The notes under the pieces are model-generated. The model ran no database searches. It saw only the letters and a list, made by a program, of their open reading frames with translations, and was not told the origin of the DNA. Made by a program: the position numbers and the translations under genes. From B1 sp034439755 (GTDB lineage: Bacteria; Bacteroidota; Bacteroidia; UKL13-3), in assembly GCA_034439755.1 (NCBI GenBank), contig JAWXAZ010000004.1, positions 24,622 through 88,621 of the forward strand: a stretch of DNA of 64,000 nt, written 5' to 3'. The stretch's first letter is position 1, and each line of letters begins with the position of its first letter. This document shows positions 7,772 to 16,932 of this stretch, piece after piece.

Positions 7772-10135
7772 TTACGGGTTGAACCTATTAGTTGAGGCAT
7801 TTTGATTATTGGAAAGGGCATACCCAAGCCTTTCCTTTAAATCATCTGGATTGAATGGTTTAAAGATATAGTCATTCATTCCAACCTCATATACTTTTTG
7901 GCGGAATTGCATTTCATTTTCTGCCGTTAGGGCTATAATAGGAATGTTTCGCTTCTTTTCGTCAGACATTTTTCTGATAATTTTTGTAGCTTCAATTCCG
8001 TCCATTTCAGGCATGTGAATATCCATCAAAATTGCATCGAAGTTTGATTCCATTATACGGTCAACACCCTCCTTGCCATTGAGTGCAATTTCTGTTATTA
8101 CGCCCCAGCGTTGCAAAAACTGCCTCAGCACCATTACATTCATCATATTGTCTTCCACCACCAAAACCCGCTTGCCTTGAATAGAATTTTCGAAAGTGGC
8201 TGTACGTGTGCTTTTCCCAATAGAAGCACTTCTACTCACCTCAAAATTGATGTTAAAGTAGAATTTGGATCCCTTGCCTACAATGCTTTCTAATTGCAAT
8301 TTACTGTGTAGGTTTTCTAGTATTCTTTTGCAAATAGATAAGCCCAAACCAGTTCCGCCATATTTACGGGTGGTATTAGAATCTGCTTGGGTGAAGCTTT
8401 GAAATATTTCGGCTTGTTTATTGGTTGGGATTCCTATACCGGTATCGGAAACATTAAAATGCAAAAGCACATTATTAATGGTGGCCAATTGAACAATTAC
8501 CTCAATTTTGACATAACCAGATTCGGTAAATTTGATACTGTTGTTAACCAAGTTTATGAGTAATTGGTTTATACGCAATGGGTCGCCTTTAATTACAGGT
8601 GGTATTTTTTCATCGTAACTAATTAACAACTCGATACCCTTTTCCATGGCCTTAATGGAGAAAAGTTCTCTAACATCGAACATTAAACTTTTAAGGTTAA
8701 AATCAATGTTTTCTAACTGTAATTTACCAGCCTCCATTTTGCTAAAATCGAGGATGTTATTAACCAATTGAAGCAAGTTTTCGCTGCTAATTTTTAGGAT
8801 ATTTAGATTTTCAATTTGATCGGGATTGGTCTTTCCAATGTTTAACAAGTTAGCTACGCCAATGATGGCATTTAGCGGCGTTCTAATTTCGTGACTAATG
8901 GTAGAGATAAATTGAGACTTGGCATTTGCGGCTTCTTCTGCAGCTTCTTTTGCTTGTGATACTTCGATATTTTTTACTTGAAGAATTTTATTTTGAACTT
9001 CAATTTTCTTTTGTTTACTCTGAAGGTGTTTAAATGCAGTTTTTACTTTAAGCAAGTAATAAACCATAAAAATTATTAGGATAACTGAAAGAATGAAAGC
9101 AAGAATAAAGAGGCCAGTTTTAAGGGTATTTTTTTCGCGTTCTGAAGTCTCTTCTATATTAGTTTTATCATCGAACAGTTCGCGGTAATCCCTTTCCTTT
9201 TGAGAAAGTACAATTATATTCTCTGCATTAGAAATACTATCGCTGAGGTGGGTACCCAATTTCCGAAAATACAGTGCCTCAGAAAACCTCCCTAACTTCT
9301 CACTAATTTGAGAATTTATAATATAGGCATCCTTTAAATAGGGAAAATTATTTTCGGCCTTCGATTTTTTTATACCAAGATTTACAAAATAAAGTGCAGA
9401 ATCGTGCTTATTGGTATATAAATATATTTTAGCTAAATTGTTGTAGGTGTTAGACAAGCCATTGTTTATACCCAATTTTTCTTTGGAATTTAGTGCAAGA
9501 ACCAAATAATACTTTGCATGGTTATAGTTCTTTAAATCGGTTTGTATAACACCCAAATTATTGTAGGTAAGGGCTAAATTTTCAATGTTATTTTGAGCAC
9601 TATCTATTTCATAAACCTTAAGCATATAAGTTAAGGCCATTTGAAGGTCTGATTTCTCTTGGTAACAAATTGCTAAATTGTTATAAGCATTGCCTAAAAT
9701 ATCCTGGTCTTTTAGGCTTGAACCTATTTGTATAGCTTCCTGAAAAAAGCCAATTGCTTCCTTATAATGCTTTTGATATTGGTGAATTAAACCAATATTA
9801 TTTTTCTCGTTGGCAATACCCTTTTGGTCATTCTTTTCCTTAAAAATTGTAAGTGCTTTATAATAGCAATTAATGGCCAATCGATACTTCCCTTGTTCTT
9901 CATAAAGGATACCCAATTGGTTTAGAACCATTGCTTCGTCTTCCTTTAAGCCAGCCTCTACAAATTCGCTTTCTGCATTTTTTAGCAAGCGAAAGAGGCT
10001 GTCGTTGTCAATGCCGCCTTTTTCTCGGGCAGCGTTTAATATCTTTTGAAGATTATCAAAAGCGGAACTCGCATAGCAATTTGATTGCCATGCAAATAAA
10101 AGAGTAATGAGTAATAACTTAGAGACAATTTTCAT
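7772..10135 (-). CDS. TPR-containing hybrid sensor histidine kinase
   Basis: This is a one-protein two-component sensor. A signal peptide leads into about 270 residues of tetratricopeptide repeats in the periplasm (recurring NNLG/NNLA...Y motifs). A membrane segment follows (LFILAFILSVILIIFMVYYL) and then a coiled coil. The HisKA box has FISTISHEIRTP with the phospho-His near residue 415, followed by HATPase motifs (NNSIKF, DTGIGI, GTGLGLSI). The C-terminal receiver has AILMDIHMPEMDG with the phospho-Asp near residue 705. No DNA-binding output is present, so the signal must pass to another protein. I chose MKIVSKLLL at 10135 because it gives a standard signal peptide; an upstream ATG at 10159 is possible. 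It diverges from pdxJ, so their promoters share 70 bp. Confidence 0.9.
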   Translation of the reverse strand: MKIVSKLLLITLLFAWQSNCYASSAFDNLQKILNAAREKGGIDNDSLFRLLKNAESEFVEAGLKEDEAMVLNQLGILYEEQGKYRLAINCYYKALTIFKEKNDQKGIANEKNNIGLIHQYQKHYKEAIGFFQEAIQIGSSLKDQDILGNAYNNLAICYQEKSDLQMALTYMLKVYEIDSAQNNIENLALTYNNLGVIQTDLKNYNHAKYYLVLALNSKEKLGINNGLSNTYNNLAKIYLYTNKHDSALYFVNLGIKKSKAENNFPYLKDAYIINSQISEKLGRFSEALYFRKLGTHLSDSISNAENIIVLSQKERDYRELFDDKTNIEETSEREKNTLKTGLFILAFILSVILIIFMVYYLLKVKTAFKHLQSKQKKIEVQNKILQVKNIEVSQAKEAAEEAANAKSQFISTISHEIRTPLNAIIGVANLLNIGKTNPDQIENLNILKISSENLLQLVNNILDFSKMEAGKLQLENIDFNLKSLMFDVRELFSIKAMEKGIELLISYDEKIPPVIKGDPLRINQLLINLVNNSIKFTESGYVKIEVIVQLATINNVLLHFNVSDTGIGIPTNKQAEIFQSFTQADSNTTRKYGGTGLGLSICKRILENLHSKLQLESIVGKGSKFYFNINFEVSRSASIGKSTRTATFENSIQGKRVLVVEDNMMNVMVLRQFLQRWGVITEIALNGKEGVDRIMESNFDAILMDIHMPEMDGIEATKIIRKMSDEKKRNIPIIALTAENEMQFRQKVYEVGMNDYIFKPFNPDDLKERLGYALSNNQNASTNRFNP

Positions 10136-10152
10136 TCTTTGTTTCGACAAAC

Positions 10153-10182
10153 TTTGCATTTGAAATAGAAAACTTACTTTTG
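10153..10182 (+). promoter_or_regulatory. pdxJ promoter (TTTG-N18-TACTTTTG)
   Basis: TTTG at 10153-10156 and TACTTTTG at 10175-10182 are separated by 18 bp, a good match to the Bacteroidota -33/-7 consensus. The pdxJ ATG is 23 bp downstream. Confidence 0.65.
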
Positions 10183-10205
10183 TTGCTTAAGCTTCTATAT
10201 CTACA

Positions 10206-10925
10206 ATGACAAAATTATCTGTAAACATAAACAAACTTGCACTTATACGCAATTCGAGAGGTGGAAATAATCCAAATCTTTTAAAAGCTGCTTTAGATTG
10301 TGAGATTTTTGGTGCCAATGGAATTACAGTTCACCCTAGGCCAGATGAAAGGCATATTAAATATACAGATGTTTATGAACTGAGCCACATAATTAAGACC
10401 GAATTTAACATTGAAGGCAATCCAAAAGAATCCAAATTCATTGAATTGGTTCAGACCGTAAAACCCCAACAAGTAACTTTGGTACCCGATACAAACTCGC
10501 AATTAACCAGCGACCATGGCTGGGATACCCTTAAGGAAAAAGATTTTTTGGTTGATATTATTGCTAAATTTAAGGCATTGGGAATAAGAACTTGTGTTTT
10601 TGTTGACCCCGATTTAAGGATGATTGAAGGGGCAAAAGATACTGGTGCCGATAGGATTGAGCTTTATACTGAATCTTATGCGACCAATTTTCATCGCGAT
10701 TCAAAAGCTGCCATTGCGCCTTATGTTTTAGCGGCTCATAAAGCGAACGAAATAGGCTTGGGTATTAATGCGGGCCACGATTTAGACAAAGAAAATTTGC
10801 GCTATTTTGCACAAAATATTCCTAATTTATTGGAGGTTTCTATTGGCCATGCATTGGTGTGCGATGCCCTATATTGGGGATTGGAAAATACGATTCAAAT
10901 ATACAAACGCTGCTTAGAAAACTAG
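10206..10925 (+). CDS. pdxJ: pyridoxine 5'-phosphate synthase
   Basis: PdxJ condenses 1-deoxyxylulose 5-phosphate with 3-amino-2-oxopropyl phosphate to make pyridoxine 5'-phosphate in the DXP-dependent vitamin B6 pathway. The 239-residue TIM barrel has the family signatures SVNINKLALIRNSRGG (4-19), GITVHPRPDERHI (36-48), IEGNPKE, VTLVPD and the C-terminal GHALVCDALYWGLE. Length is normal for the family. pdxH, the last enzyme of the pathway, is encoded 9 kb away at 19879. The gene ends 1 bp from the stop of convergent purA. It contains an exact GGTTCAGACC at 10448-10457, encoding LVQT in EFIELVQTVKPQQ. Confidence 0.96.
   Translation: MTKLSVNINKLALIRNSRGGNNPNLLKAALDCEIFGANGITVHPRPDERHIKYTDVYELSHIIKTEFNIEGNPKESKFIELVQTVKPQQVTLVPDTNSQLTSDHGWDTLKEKDFLVDIIAKFKALGIRTCVFVDPDLRMIEGAKDTGADRIELYTESYATNFHRDSKAAIAPYVLAAHKANEIGLGINAGHDLDKENLRYFAQNIPNLLEVSIGHALVCDALYWGLENTIQIYKRCLEN
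10448..10457 (+). repeat. GGTTCAGACC motif, exact copy 1 (in pdxJ)
   Basis: Context gaattGGTTCAGACCgtaaaa. In this reading frame it encodes Val-Gln-Thr after Leu. Confidence 0.9.
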
Positions 10926-10926
10926 G

Positions 10927-12192
10927 CTATTTTACGATGGTCTCTTCCCTATCTGGACCTACAGAAATAATGCTTACTGGCACTTTAATTTGGGCCTCAA
11001 CATAATCCATATAGTTTTGGAATGTTTGAGGTAAATCTTGGTACTTTCTAATTTTTGTTAAATCGCCCGACCAACCTGGGAAGGTTTTGTATTGCGGAAT
11101 AACGGCATCATCCATTAAGTTAAAGGGGATTTCTGAGGTGATGGTATCGCCAATTTTATACGAATCGCACAATTGTACCTCTTCAAAACCGCTGAGTATA
11201 TCGCTTTTTGTGCAAATTAAATCTGTTACGCCATTAAGCATAATGGCATATTTTAGCGTAGGCAAATCTAGCCAGCCGGTTCTTCTTGGGCGACCAGTAG
11301 TAGCGCCAAATTCGTGGCCAAGCTGACGCAATAACTCACCTGTTTCATTGTCTTGTTCGGACGGGAAAGGACCATTGCCTACACGGGTACAATAAGCCTT
11401 AAAAATGCCATAAACCTTATTGATTTTTTGAGGGGCAATACCCAAACCACTGCAAGCACCGCCTGTTATGGTATTAGAAGAAGTTACGAAAGGATATGAA
11501 CCAAAATCTATATCGAGCAAAGTTCCTTGTGCACCTTCTGCCAGCACACGTTTTCCTTGATTAATTAAGTCGTTGATAAAATATTCTGAATTAATTATTT
11601 TAAACTGCTTTAAGTATTCAACGGCCTCAAAAAAAGCAGGTTCATGATCGGCCAAGTTGTATTCATAATTAAATGAATCCAATAACTTTTTGTGGTTGCT
11701 TACAGCAGTATCATATTTGAACCTAAAATTCTTGCTAATTAAATCGCCAATTCTTAGTCCGCTTCTACCAATTTTATCTTGGTAAGTAGGGCTAATTCCC
11801 CTTAGGGTTGAACCAACTTTATGTACACCTTTGTATGCTTCGCTGGCAGCATCCACTAACCTGTGCGTAGGTAAAATAACATGCGCTTTTTCTGAGATAT
11901 ATAAGTTCTTGCGAATATCAACACCCGTAGTTTCTGCCTTTTCTATTTCCTTTTTTAATTGAACCGGATCAACCACCACGCCATTGCCAATAATATTGAT
12001 ACAATGTTCATGAAAAATGCCAGAAGGAATGGTATTTAGCACGTATTTATTTCCTCCAAACTCAAGCGAGTGACCAGCATTTGGGCCACCTTGGAACCTA
12101 GCAACAACATCGTATTTAGGGGTTAAAACATCCACTATTTTACCCTTACCTTCATCTCCCCACTGCAAACCCAATACTACATCAACCTTCAT
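10927..12192 (-). CDS. purA: adenylosuccinate synthetase
   Basis: PurA joins IMP and aspartate with GTP hydrolysis, the first committed step to AMP. The 421-residue protein has the N-terminal GLQWGDEGKGKIVD loop (8-21), GGPNAGHS (35-42), the GRSGLRIGDL segment, EGAQGTLLDIDFGSYPFVTSS (the IMP site) and ATTGRPRRTGWLD near the C-terminus. Length and order are those of the family. It sits 3 bp downstream of the Fur-family gene on the same strand, so the two are probably one transcription unit. Its stop nearly abuts the pdxJ stop, leaving no room for a separate terminator. Confidence 0.96.
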   Translation of the reverse strand: MKVDVVLGLQWGDEGKGKIVDVLTPKYDVVARFQGGPNAGHSLEFGGNKYVLNTIPSGIFHEHCINIIGNGVVVDPVQLKKEIEKAETTGVDIRKNLYISEKAHVILPTHRLVDAASEAYKGVHKVGSTLRGISPTYQDKIGRSGLRIGDLISKNFRFKYDTAVSNHKKLLDSFNYEYNLADHEPAFFEAVEYLKQFKIINSEYFINDLINQGKRVLAEGAQGTLLDIDFGSYPFVTSSNTITGGACSGLGIAPQKINKVYGIFKAYCTRVGNGPFPSEQDNETGELLRQLGHEFGATTGRPRRTGWLDLPTLKYAIMLNGVTDLICTKSDILSGFEEVQLCDSYKIGDTITSEIPFNLMDDAVIPQYKTFPGWSGDLTKIRKYQDLPQTFQNYMDYVEAQIKVPVSIISVGPDREETIVK

Positions 12193-12195
12193 TTC

Positions 12196-12699
12196 CTATT
12201 TCTCCTTTTTGACATTTTTTTTGCACGCAATACATTTTGAATCAGAATCAACCATAGGTTCACCAAATAAATACAAAGAATGATTGGTAATGGTAAACTG
12301 CATGAGTTCGCCCATGGTATTTTTTATTTGTTGGATTCTTGGATCACAAAATTCTAACACTTCATTACACTGATTACAGATTAAGTGATCGTGCTGTCTA
12401 AAACCGTAAGCACGCTCGTACCTAGAGATGTTTCTCCCAAATTGGTGTTTAATAACCAAGCCACAATCTAAGAGCAAATCTAAAGTATTATAAACAGTAG
12501 CCCTGCTTACCCTGTAATTTCTTACTTTCATGTGGTCAAATAAAGTCTCCACATCGAAATGCTCCTTATTGGAGTAAATTTCGTCGAGGATAGCGAAACG
12601 CTCAGGAGTTTTTCTTTGTTGATGTTTTTCTAAGAACTCAACAAATTTCTCCTTAACCTCGGCTTTTATTTTTTCGGCATTATAAGCTTCAACCAACAT
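12196..12699 (-). CDS. Fur-family metal- or peroxide-responsive repressor
   Basis: The 167-residue protein has the winged-helix DNA-binding domain of Fur (KTPERFAILDEIYSNKEHFD, then VSRATVYNTLDLLLDCGLV), a histidine-rich hinge (RQHDHLICNQC) and two CxxC pairs, CNQC and CIAC, for a structural zinc. Fur, PerR and Zur cannot be told apart reliably from motifs alone; the paired Cys sites fit PerR/Fur. The lysine-rich C-terminus (KKNVKKEK) is unremarkable. The gene is first in a unit with purA, an unusual pairing for a metal regulator, and is preceded by a TAACTTTG box at 12725-12718. Confidence 0.9.
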   Translation of the reverse strand: MLVEAYNAEKIKAEVKEKFVEFLEKHQQRKTPERFAILDEIYSNKEHFDVETLFDHMKVRNYRVSRATVYNTLDLLLDCGLVIKHQFGRNISRYERAYGFRQHDHLICNQCNEVLEFCDPRIQQIKNTMGELMQFTITNHSLYLFGEPMVDSDSKCIACKKNVKKEK

Positions 12700-12717
12700 G
12701 AATAATCATTAAAGGTC

Positions 12718-12725
12718 CAAAGTTA
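12718..12725 (-). promoter_or_regulatory. TAACTTTG -7 element of the fur-purA unit
   Basis: Read on the minus strand, TAACTTTG lies 18 bp before the ATG at 12699. No well-spaced TTTG -33 element is visible. Confidence 0.45.
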
Positions 12726-12839
12726 ACCAAATCCTACTTAGATACCACATTCGGGCAAATCGTGTTGAAAGAATTTGGCAACCAAGCATCGAAAGCAAAA
12801 CAAACTCCTGAGAACCAACACAAAAAAGCCAAGCAGAAA

Positions 12840-15047
12840 CTAGCTTAAATCGACCCTATTTACAGAAATTAGCTCACTCGCACCCTTTATAGCCATTATT
12901 ATATTATCGAGTTGGCTCGTATCATGAACTTCCAAAACAATATTTCCATCAAACATACCCTCATTGCTATTGATGGAAATTGAGCGCATATTAACCTGCA
13001 ATTGTTTAGAAATAATTTCGGTAATAATGCTTACAATACCCACACTATCAATACCCGAAACTTTAATAGAAGAAAGAAAGGCTTTTGCTTGGAACTTGTT
13101 TGCATTGGCCCATTTAGCCTTGATAATTCTATACCCATAATTGCTCATTAAGGCAATAGAATTAGGACAAGATAAACGGTGAATTTTCACTCCCTCGCCA
13201 ATGGTTACAAAACCAAAAATATCATCGCCAGGAATGGGGCTACAACATTTGGCAAAAGCATACTCCATATTGGCTTCATTTTCGCTTAAAATTACGGCAT
13301 CATTTGGCAATATAGGCGCTGGCTTGGGCTTTGCGGGTTGCTGAATTTCTGCTGGTTTTGACTTGTCGGCCAATAAAATTTCTTCAATATCGAGTTTGGT
13401 TCGGTCAATAGTTTCTTCCGCAATTTGGCAATATAAATCTCCCACCGATTTAAGTTTAAAATGCCTCATTAAAATAGTAAGGTTATCTGAGGTAAAAGGC
13501 ACCTTAGAATTCTTGAATTTTCTTTCCAAAATCTCCTTACCCATCGAAGAAGCTTTAAGCCTTAACTGCTTAAAATACTCTCTTATTTTAGATTTAGCCT
13601 TAGCTGTAATGACAAAGTCTAACCAACTTTCATTGGGCTTTTGCTTGCTACTAGAAAGAATTTCAATTTGATCGCCATTATTCAGTTGGTGGTTAAGTGA
13701 CACCAATTTATTATTCAATTTGGCCCCAATGCACTTTGCACCTAAGTCTGTATGAATATCGAAAGCAAAATCTAAAATGGTAGAACCTGCCGGCATTTTT
13801 TTAAGATCGCCCTTAGGTGTAAACACAAAAATTTCATCTGAATAAAGAGCCAATTTAAAATCGTCTAGAAACTCCCTGGCATTAGAATCTGGACTTTCCA
13901 AAATCTCCCTCACTTTAGAAAGCCAACCCTCCAAGCCCCTATCTTGCGAGCCACCAGATTCCTTATAACGCCAATGTGCGGCAAATCCTTTTTCGGCAAT
14001 TTCATCCATGCGCTTTGTCCTAATTTGCACCTCAACCCACCTGCCCTTTGGGCCCATAACGGTAGTGTGCAAACTTTCATAACCATTTGCCTTTGGCGTG
14101 CTTACCCAATCGCGCAAGCGATCTGGATTAGGCGTATAGTGATCTGTAACCATCGAATACACTTTCCAACAACTACTCTTTTCGGTATCAACCGGAGTAT
14201 CCACAATGATTCTGATAGCAAATAAATCGTAAACTTCCTCAAAAGACACATGCTGCGCCTTCATCTTATTTAAGATAGAATGAATACTTTTAGGCCTGCC
14301 CTTTATTTCAAAACTTAAGCCATCGGCCTCCAAATCCGACGCAATTGGATCAATAAAATTACGGATGTATTTGTTTCGCTGAATCTTTGTTTCATTCAAC
14401 TTATTCTTTACAAAAGTATAATTATCGGCTTGAAGGTATTTTGTACTTAAATCTTCCAGTTCAGATTTTAAAGCGTATAAACCCAAACGATGCGCCAGGG
14501 GTGCATAAACATAAGCAGTTTCTGAGGCAATTTTCAATTGCGATTTAGGACTCATGCTATCCAAGGTACGCATGTTGTGCAACCTATCGGCCAGCTTTAT
14601 TAAAATAACTCTCACATCGTCGCTTAAAGTAAGCAGCATTTTCTTAAAATTCTCGGCTTGAATGCTCCTATCTGGCTGATCAAAAACGCCAGAAATCTTA
14701 GTTAAACCATCAATAATTCGGGCAACCTTATCGCCAAACTTAAGCTCAATTAACTCCAAAGTAATATCTGTATCCTCAACCGTATCATGTAACAGAGCAC
14801 CAATTACAGAAGTAACCCCTAAACCAATTTCATCGGCACAAATTTGAGCCACCTCCAATGGATGCATAATATAAGGCTCGCCACTCTTGCGCCGCATATT
14901 TTTATGCGCCTCCAATGATAGCTCAAAAGCACTTCTTATCAACCTCCTATCTTCGCGGTTAAGCGCACGCCTAATGCTCTTCAACAGGTTTCTATAAGCC
15001 TTTACAATAAGCTTATTCTCCTGCTCTAAATCAATCTCTTTATTCAT
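12840..15047 (-). CDS. relA/spoT: bifunctional (p)ppGpp synthetase/hydrolase
   Basis: This 735-residue enzyme makes and degrades the stringent-response alarmone. The N-terminal HD hydrolase domain has MHPLEVA with His62, ALLHDTVEDT with His87-Asp88 and Glu91-Asp92, all intact. The synthetase domain has FAIRIIVDT and GYESLHTTVMG. A TGS domain (IFVFTPKGDLKKMPAGSTIL) follows, then a zinc-finger-like FAKCCSPIPGDDIFG and a C-terminal ACT domain. Intact HD residues and the intact synthetase make it a bifunctional Rel rather than a monofunctional RelA. The 140 bp between it and the fur gene downstream hold nothing I can identify. Confidence 0.95.
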   Translation of the reverse strand: MNKEIDLEQENKLIVKAYRNLLKSIRRALNREDRRLIRSAFELSLEAHKNMRRKSGEPYIMHPLEVAQICADEIGLGVTSVIGALLHDTVEDTDITLELIELKFGDKVARIIDGLTKISGVFDQPDRSIQAENFKKMLLTLSDDVRVILIKLADRLHNMRTLDSMSPKSQLKIASETAYVYAPLAHRLGLYALKSELEDLSTKYLQADNYTFVKNKLNETKIQRNKYIRNFIDPIASDLEADGLSFEIKGRPKSIHSILNKMKAQHVSFEEVYDLFAIRIIVDTPVDTEKSSCWKVYSMVTDHYTPNPDRLRDWVSTPKANGYESLHTTVMGPKGRWVEVQIRTKRMDEIAEKGFAAHWRYKESGGSQDRGLEGWLSKVREILESPDSNAREFLDDFKLALYSDEIFVFTPKGDLKKMPAGSTILDFAFDIHTDLGAKCIGAKLNNKLVSLNHQLNNGDQIEILSSSKQKPNESWLDFVITAKAKSKIREYFKQLRLKASSMGKEILERKFKNSKVPFTSDNLTILMRHFKLKSVGDLYCQIAEETIDRTKLDIEEILLADKSKPAEIQQPAKPKPAPILPNDAVILSENEANMEYAFAKCCSPIPGDDIFGFVTIGEGVKIHRLSCPNSIALMSNYGYRIIKAKWANANKFQAKAFLSSIKVSGIDSVGIVSIITEIISKQLQVNMRSISINSNEGMFDGNIVLEVHDTSQLDNIIMAIKGASELISVNRVDLS

Positions 15048-15151
15048 CCCCTATCCAAATTATCTGCCCAAATTAACTCATTTTTTTTTGTATGCAGAGA
15101 AATTTTTCTACCAAGTTGGTCAAAATATGGAATGCAATATTTTTTCTTTTC

Positions 15152-15161
15152 GGTCTGAACC
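15152..15161 (-). repeat. GGTTCAGACC motif, exact copy 2 (intergenic)
   Basis: Plus-strand context ttttcGGTCTGAACCaaagat, between relA/spoT and the tRNA gene. A perfect palindrome GGTTTAAACC lies nearby at 15224-15233. Confidence 0.9.
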
Positions 15162-15248
15162 AAAGATATTATAAAGCTCAATTTCAATAACTTGTACTTA
15201 ATTTTTATGATTATTTGAGATAAGGTTTAAACCTTTAAAATTTAGGCA

Positions 15249-15256
15249 TATATTTG
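15249..15256 (+). promoter_or_regulatory. TATATTTG -7 element of tRNA-Leu
   Basis: TATATTTG fits TAnnTTTG and lies 20 bp before the first base of the mature tRNA. No correctly spaced TTTG is seen upstream. Confidence 0.5.
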
Positions 15257-15276
15257 CATCCCTTTTTATAGGAAAA

Positions 15277-15358
15277 GCGCATGTGGCGTAATTGGTAGCC
15301 GTGCCAGACTTAGGATCTGGTGCCGAAAGGCGTGGGGGTTCGAGTCCCTCCATGCGCA
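15277..15358 (+). tRNA. tRNA-Leu, anticodon UAG
   Basis: The acceptor arms GCGCATG and CATGCGC pair perfectly. The anticodon arm is CCAGA / CTTAGGA / TCTGG, giving anticodon TAG, which reads CUA and CUN leucine codons. The variable arm TGCCGAAAGGCG is long, as expected for class II tRNA-Leu. The T arm is GGGGG-TTCGAGT-CCCTC. The discriminator is A, as expected for leucine. CCA is not encoded. Confidence 0.96.
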
Positions 15359-15388
15359 CAAAAATTAAAATCGGGAAACCGAAACAAA

Positions 15389-15417
15389 AAATAAGACTGG
15401 CATTGTCAGTCTTATTT
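15389..15417 (+). terminator. terminator after tRNA-Leu
   Basis: AAATAAGACTG pairs with CAGTCTTATTT around the loop GCATTGT. It ends 30 bp before the trigger factor start. Confidence 0.8.
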
Positions 15418-15447
15418 ATTATTAGCATTGTTGAAAACTAGAAAGCG

Positions 15448-16854
15448 ATGAACGTTACATTCGATAAAAAAGATGCTTTAAACGGAACTATCTCCGTGAA
15501 CATCACCACGGAAGATTACCTTCCTACTTATGAAAAAAAACTGAAAGATTATGGCAAAAAAGCCAATATCCCAGGGTTTAGAGCGGGTCATGCTCCAAAA
15601 AGTATGATTGAAAAAATGGTAGGAAACAATTTATTGTTAGAAGAGGTAAATGGTCTTGCCAGCAAGGGTCTTTTCGATTATATCGAAGAAAATAAATTAA
15701 ATATTTTGGGTCAGCCCATATTAACTGAAGACACCAAAATAGACGAATTAAGCAAAACTGCTAACTATACATTCAAATTTGATTTGGGTATTACTCCAGA
15801 AATTGAGTTGAACATTAGCAGTGCAGATACCTACGTAAAATACCAAGCTAAAGTTGAAGACAGCATGGTTGAGGAGGAAATTGAGCGCATGAAGAAGCGT
15901 GTTGGCACCTTAACAGATGTTGAAGAAGTTGGATCAGACGATATGATTTATGCTGCCTTAACAGAATTAAACGATAGCGACGAAATTTTTGAAGGTGGCG
16001 TGCATTCAGATTCTGTTCCAGTTGCTATTAATACTATAAAGATTGATGAACTTAGAAATGAGTTAGTGGGTAAAGCGAAAGGCACAGAATTAACGGTGAA
16101 TATTTTTGCTTTGTTTAACAGCGACGAATCGGAAATGGGTCATGCTTTGGGTATCCAAAAACAAACCGTTGCCGATTTAAATCCTACTTTTAAGTTGGTT
16201 ATTAACGAAATAAAAAGAACCACCACTTCTGAACTAAACCAAGAGTTTTTCGATAAAATTTATGGTGCGGGAGTTGTTACCAGCATAGAAGAATTAAAAA
16301 CTAAAATTAGCGAAGAACTAGGTTCGTACTTTAACCAACAAGGTAGGCATTTATTAGAGCATGAATTAATTGATAGTTTGGTGGCTAAACATGGCATTGA
16401 ATTACCCGATGATTTCTTGAAACGTTGGTTAATGGATCGCCATAAAGAAAAGTTCACCAAAGATAATTTAGAGGAAGCCTATATTCCAGAAGCTAAATAT
16501 TTAAAGAACCATATTTTGGAAGAAAAAATTATGGTTACCAATCATATTAAGGTAGAGGATGAAGATATTCGTTCGGCTGCAATTGCCTATACCAAACAAA
16601 TGTTTGGTGCTTATGGCAACCAAGGTTTAAGCGACGATATTTTGATGAGTCTTGTTGAGCCGCAATTGCAAAAAGAAGATTTTAGAAGCCGCATGATTAA
16701 CATGGCTGTTCGCGAGAAAGTGAATACTTGGTTATTAAACACCATTACTATTGAAACTAAAGAAGTATCGATAGATGAGTTTAACAAAATAATGGAAACA
16801 CATAACCACCAACACCATGCTCACAACCATGACCATGCTGAGGAAATGGCATAA
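15448..16854 (+). CDS. tig: trigger factor
   Basis: Trigger factor is the ribosome-bound chaperone that receives nascent chains. The 468-residue protein has the N-terminal ribosome-binding domain with signature GFRAGHAP (43-50, usually GFRxGKxP, so His replaces Lys), a diverged central domain in the PPIase position, and a long helical C-terminal domain (about 260-440) forming the arms. The C-terminus is unusually His-rich (THNHQHHAHNHDHAEE), which may bind metal or be a lineage-specific tail. It starts 30 bp after the tRNA terminator and ends at a strong bidirectional terminator. Confidence 0.93.
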   Translation: MNVTFDKKDALNGTISVNITTEDYLPTYEKKLKDYGKKANIPGFRAGHAPKSMIEKMVGNNLLLEEVNGLASKGLFDYIEENKLNILGQPILTEDTKIDELSKTANYTFKFDLGITPEIELNISSADTYVKYQAKVEDSMVEEEIERMKKRVGTLTDVEEVGSDDMIYAALTELNDSDEIFEGGVHSDSVPVAINTIKIDELRNELVGKAKGTELTVNIFALFNSDESEMGHALGIQKQTVADLNPTFKLVINEIKRTTTSELNQEFFDKIYGAGVVTSIEELKTKISEELGSYFNQQGRHLLEHELIDSLVAKHGIELPDDFLKRWLMDRHKEKFTKDNLEEAYIPEAKYLKNHILEEKIMVTNHIKVEDEDIRSAAIAYTKQMFGAYGNQGLSDDILMSLVEPQLQKEDFRSRMINMAVREKVNTWLLNTITIETKEVSIDEFNKIMETHNHQHHAHNHDHAEEMA

Positions 16855-16871
16855 TTAGCGAATTGATTTAT

Positions 16872-16912
16872 AAAAAAAGCCCCGATTGTATTAAACAATC
16901 GGGGCTTTTTTT
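16872..16912. terminator. bidirectional terminator between tig and the desaturase gene
   Basis: GCCCCGATTGT pairs perfectly with ACAATCGGGGC over an ATTAA loop, with A-runs before and T-runs after. It serves both convergent genes. Confidence 0.93.
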
Positions 16913-16932
16913 ATTTCTTATGCTGCGTGGAA

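Noticed and set aside
7776..7785. GGGTTGAACC (also 11805, 32808, 40807, 46403) as further motif copies.
   Set aside because: They share only GGTT.GAACC, a shorter palindrome-like core, and lack the central CAGA; I list them as relatives but did not count them.
12720..12844. A short lysine-rich plus-strand frame between fur and relA/spoT.
   Set aside because: No ATG, only about 39 codons, and it runs against both neighbouring genes.
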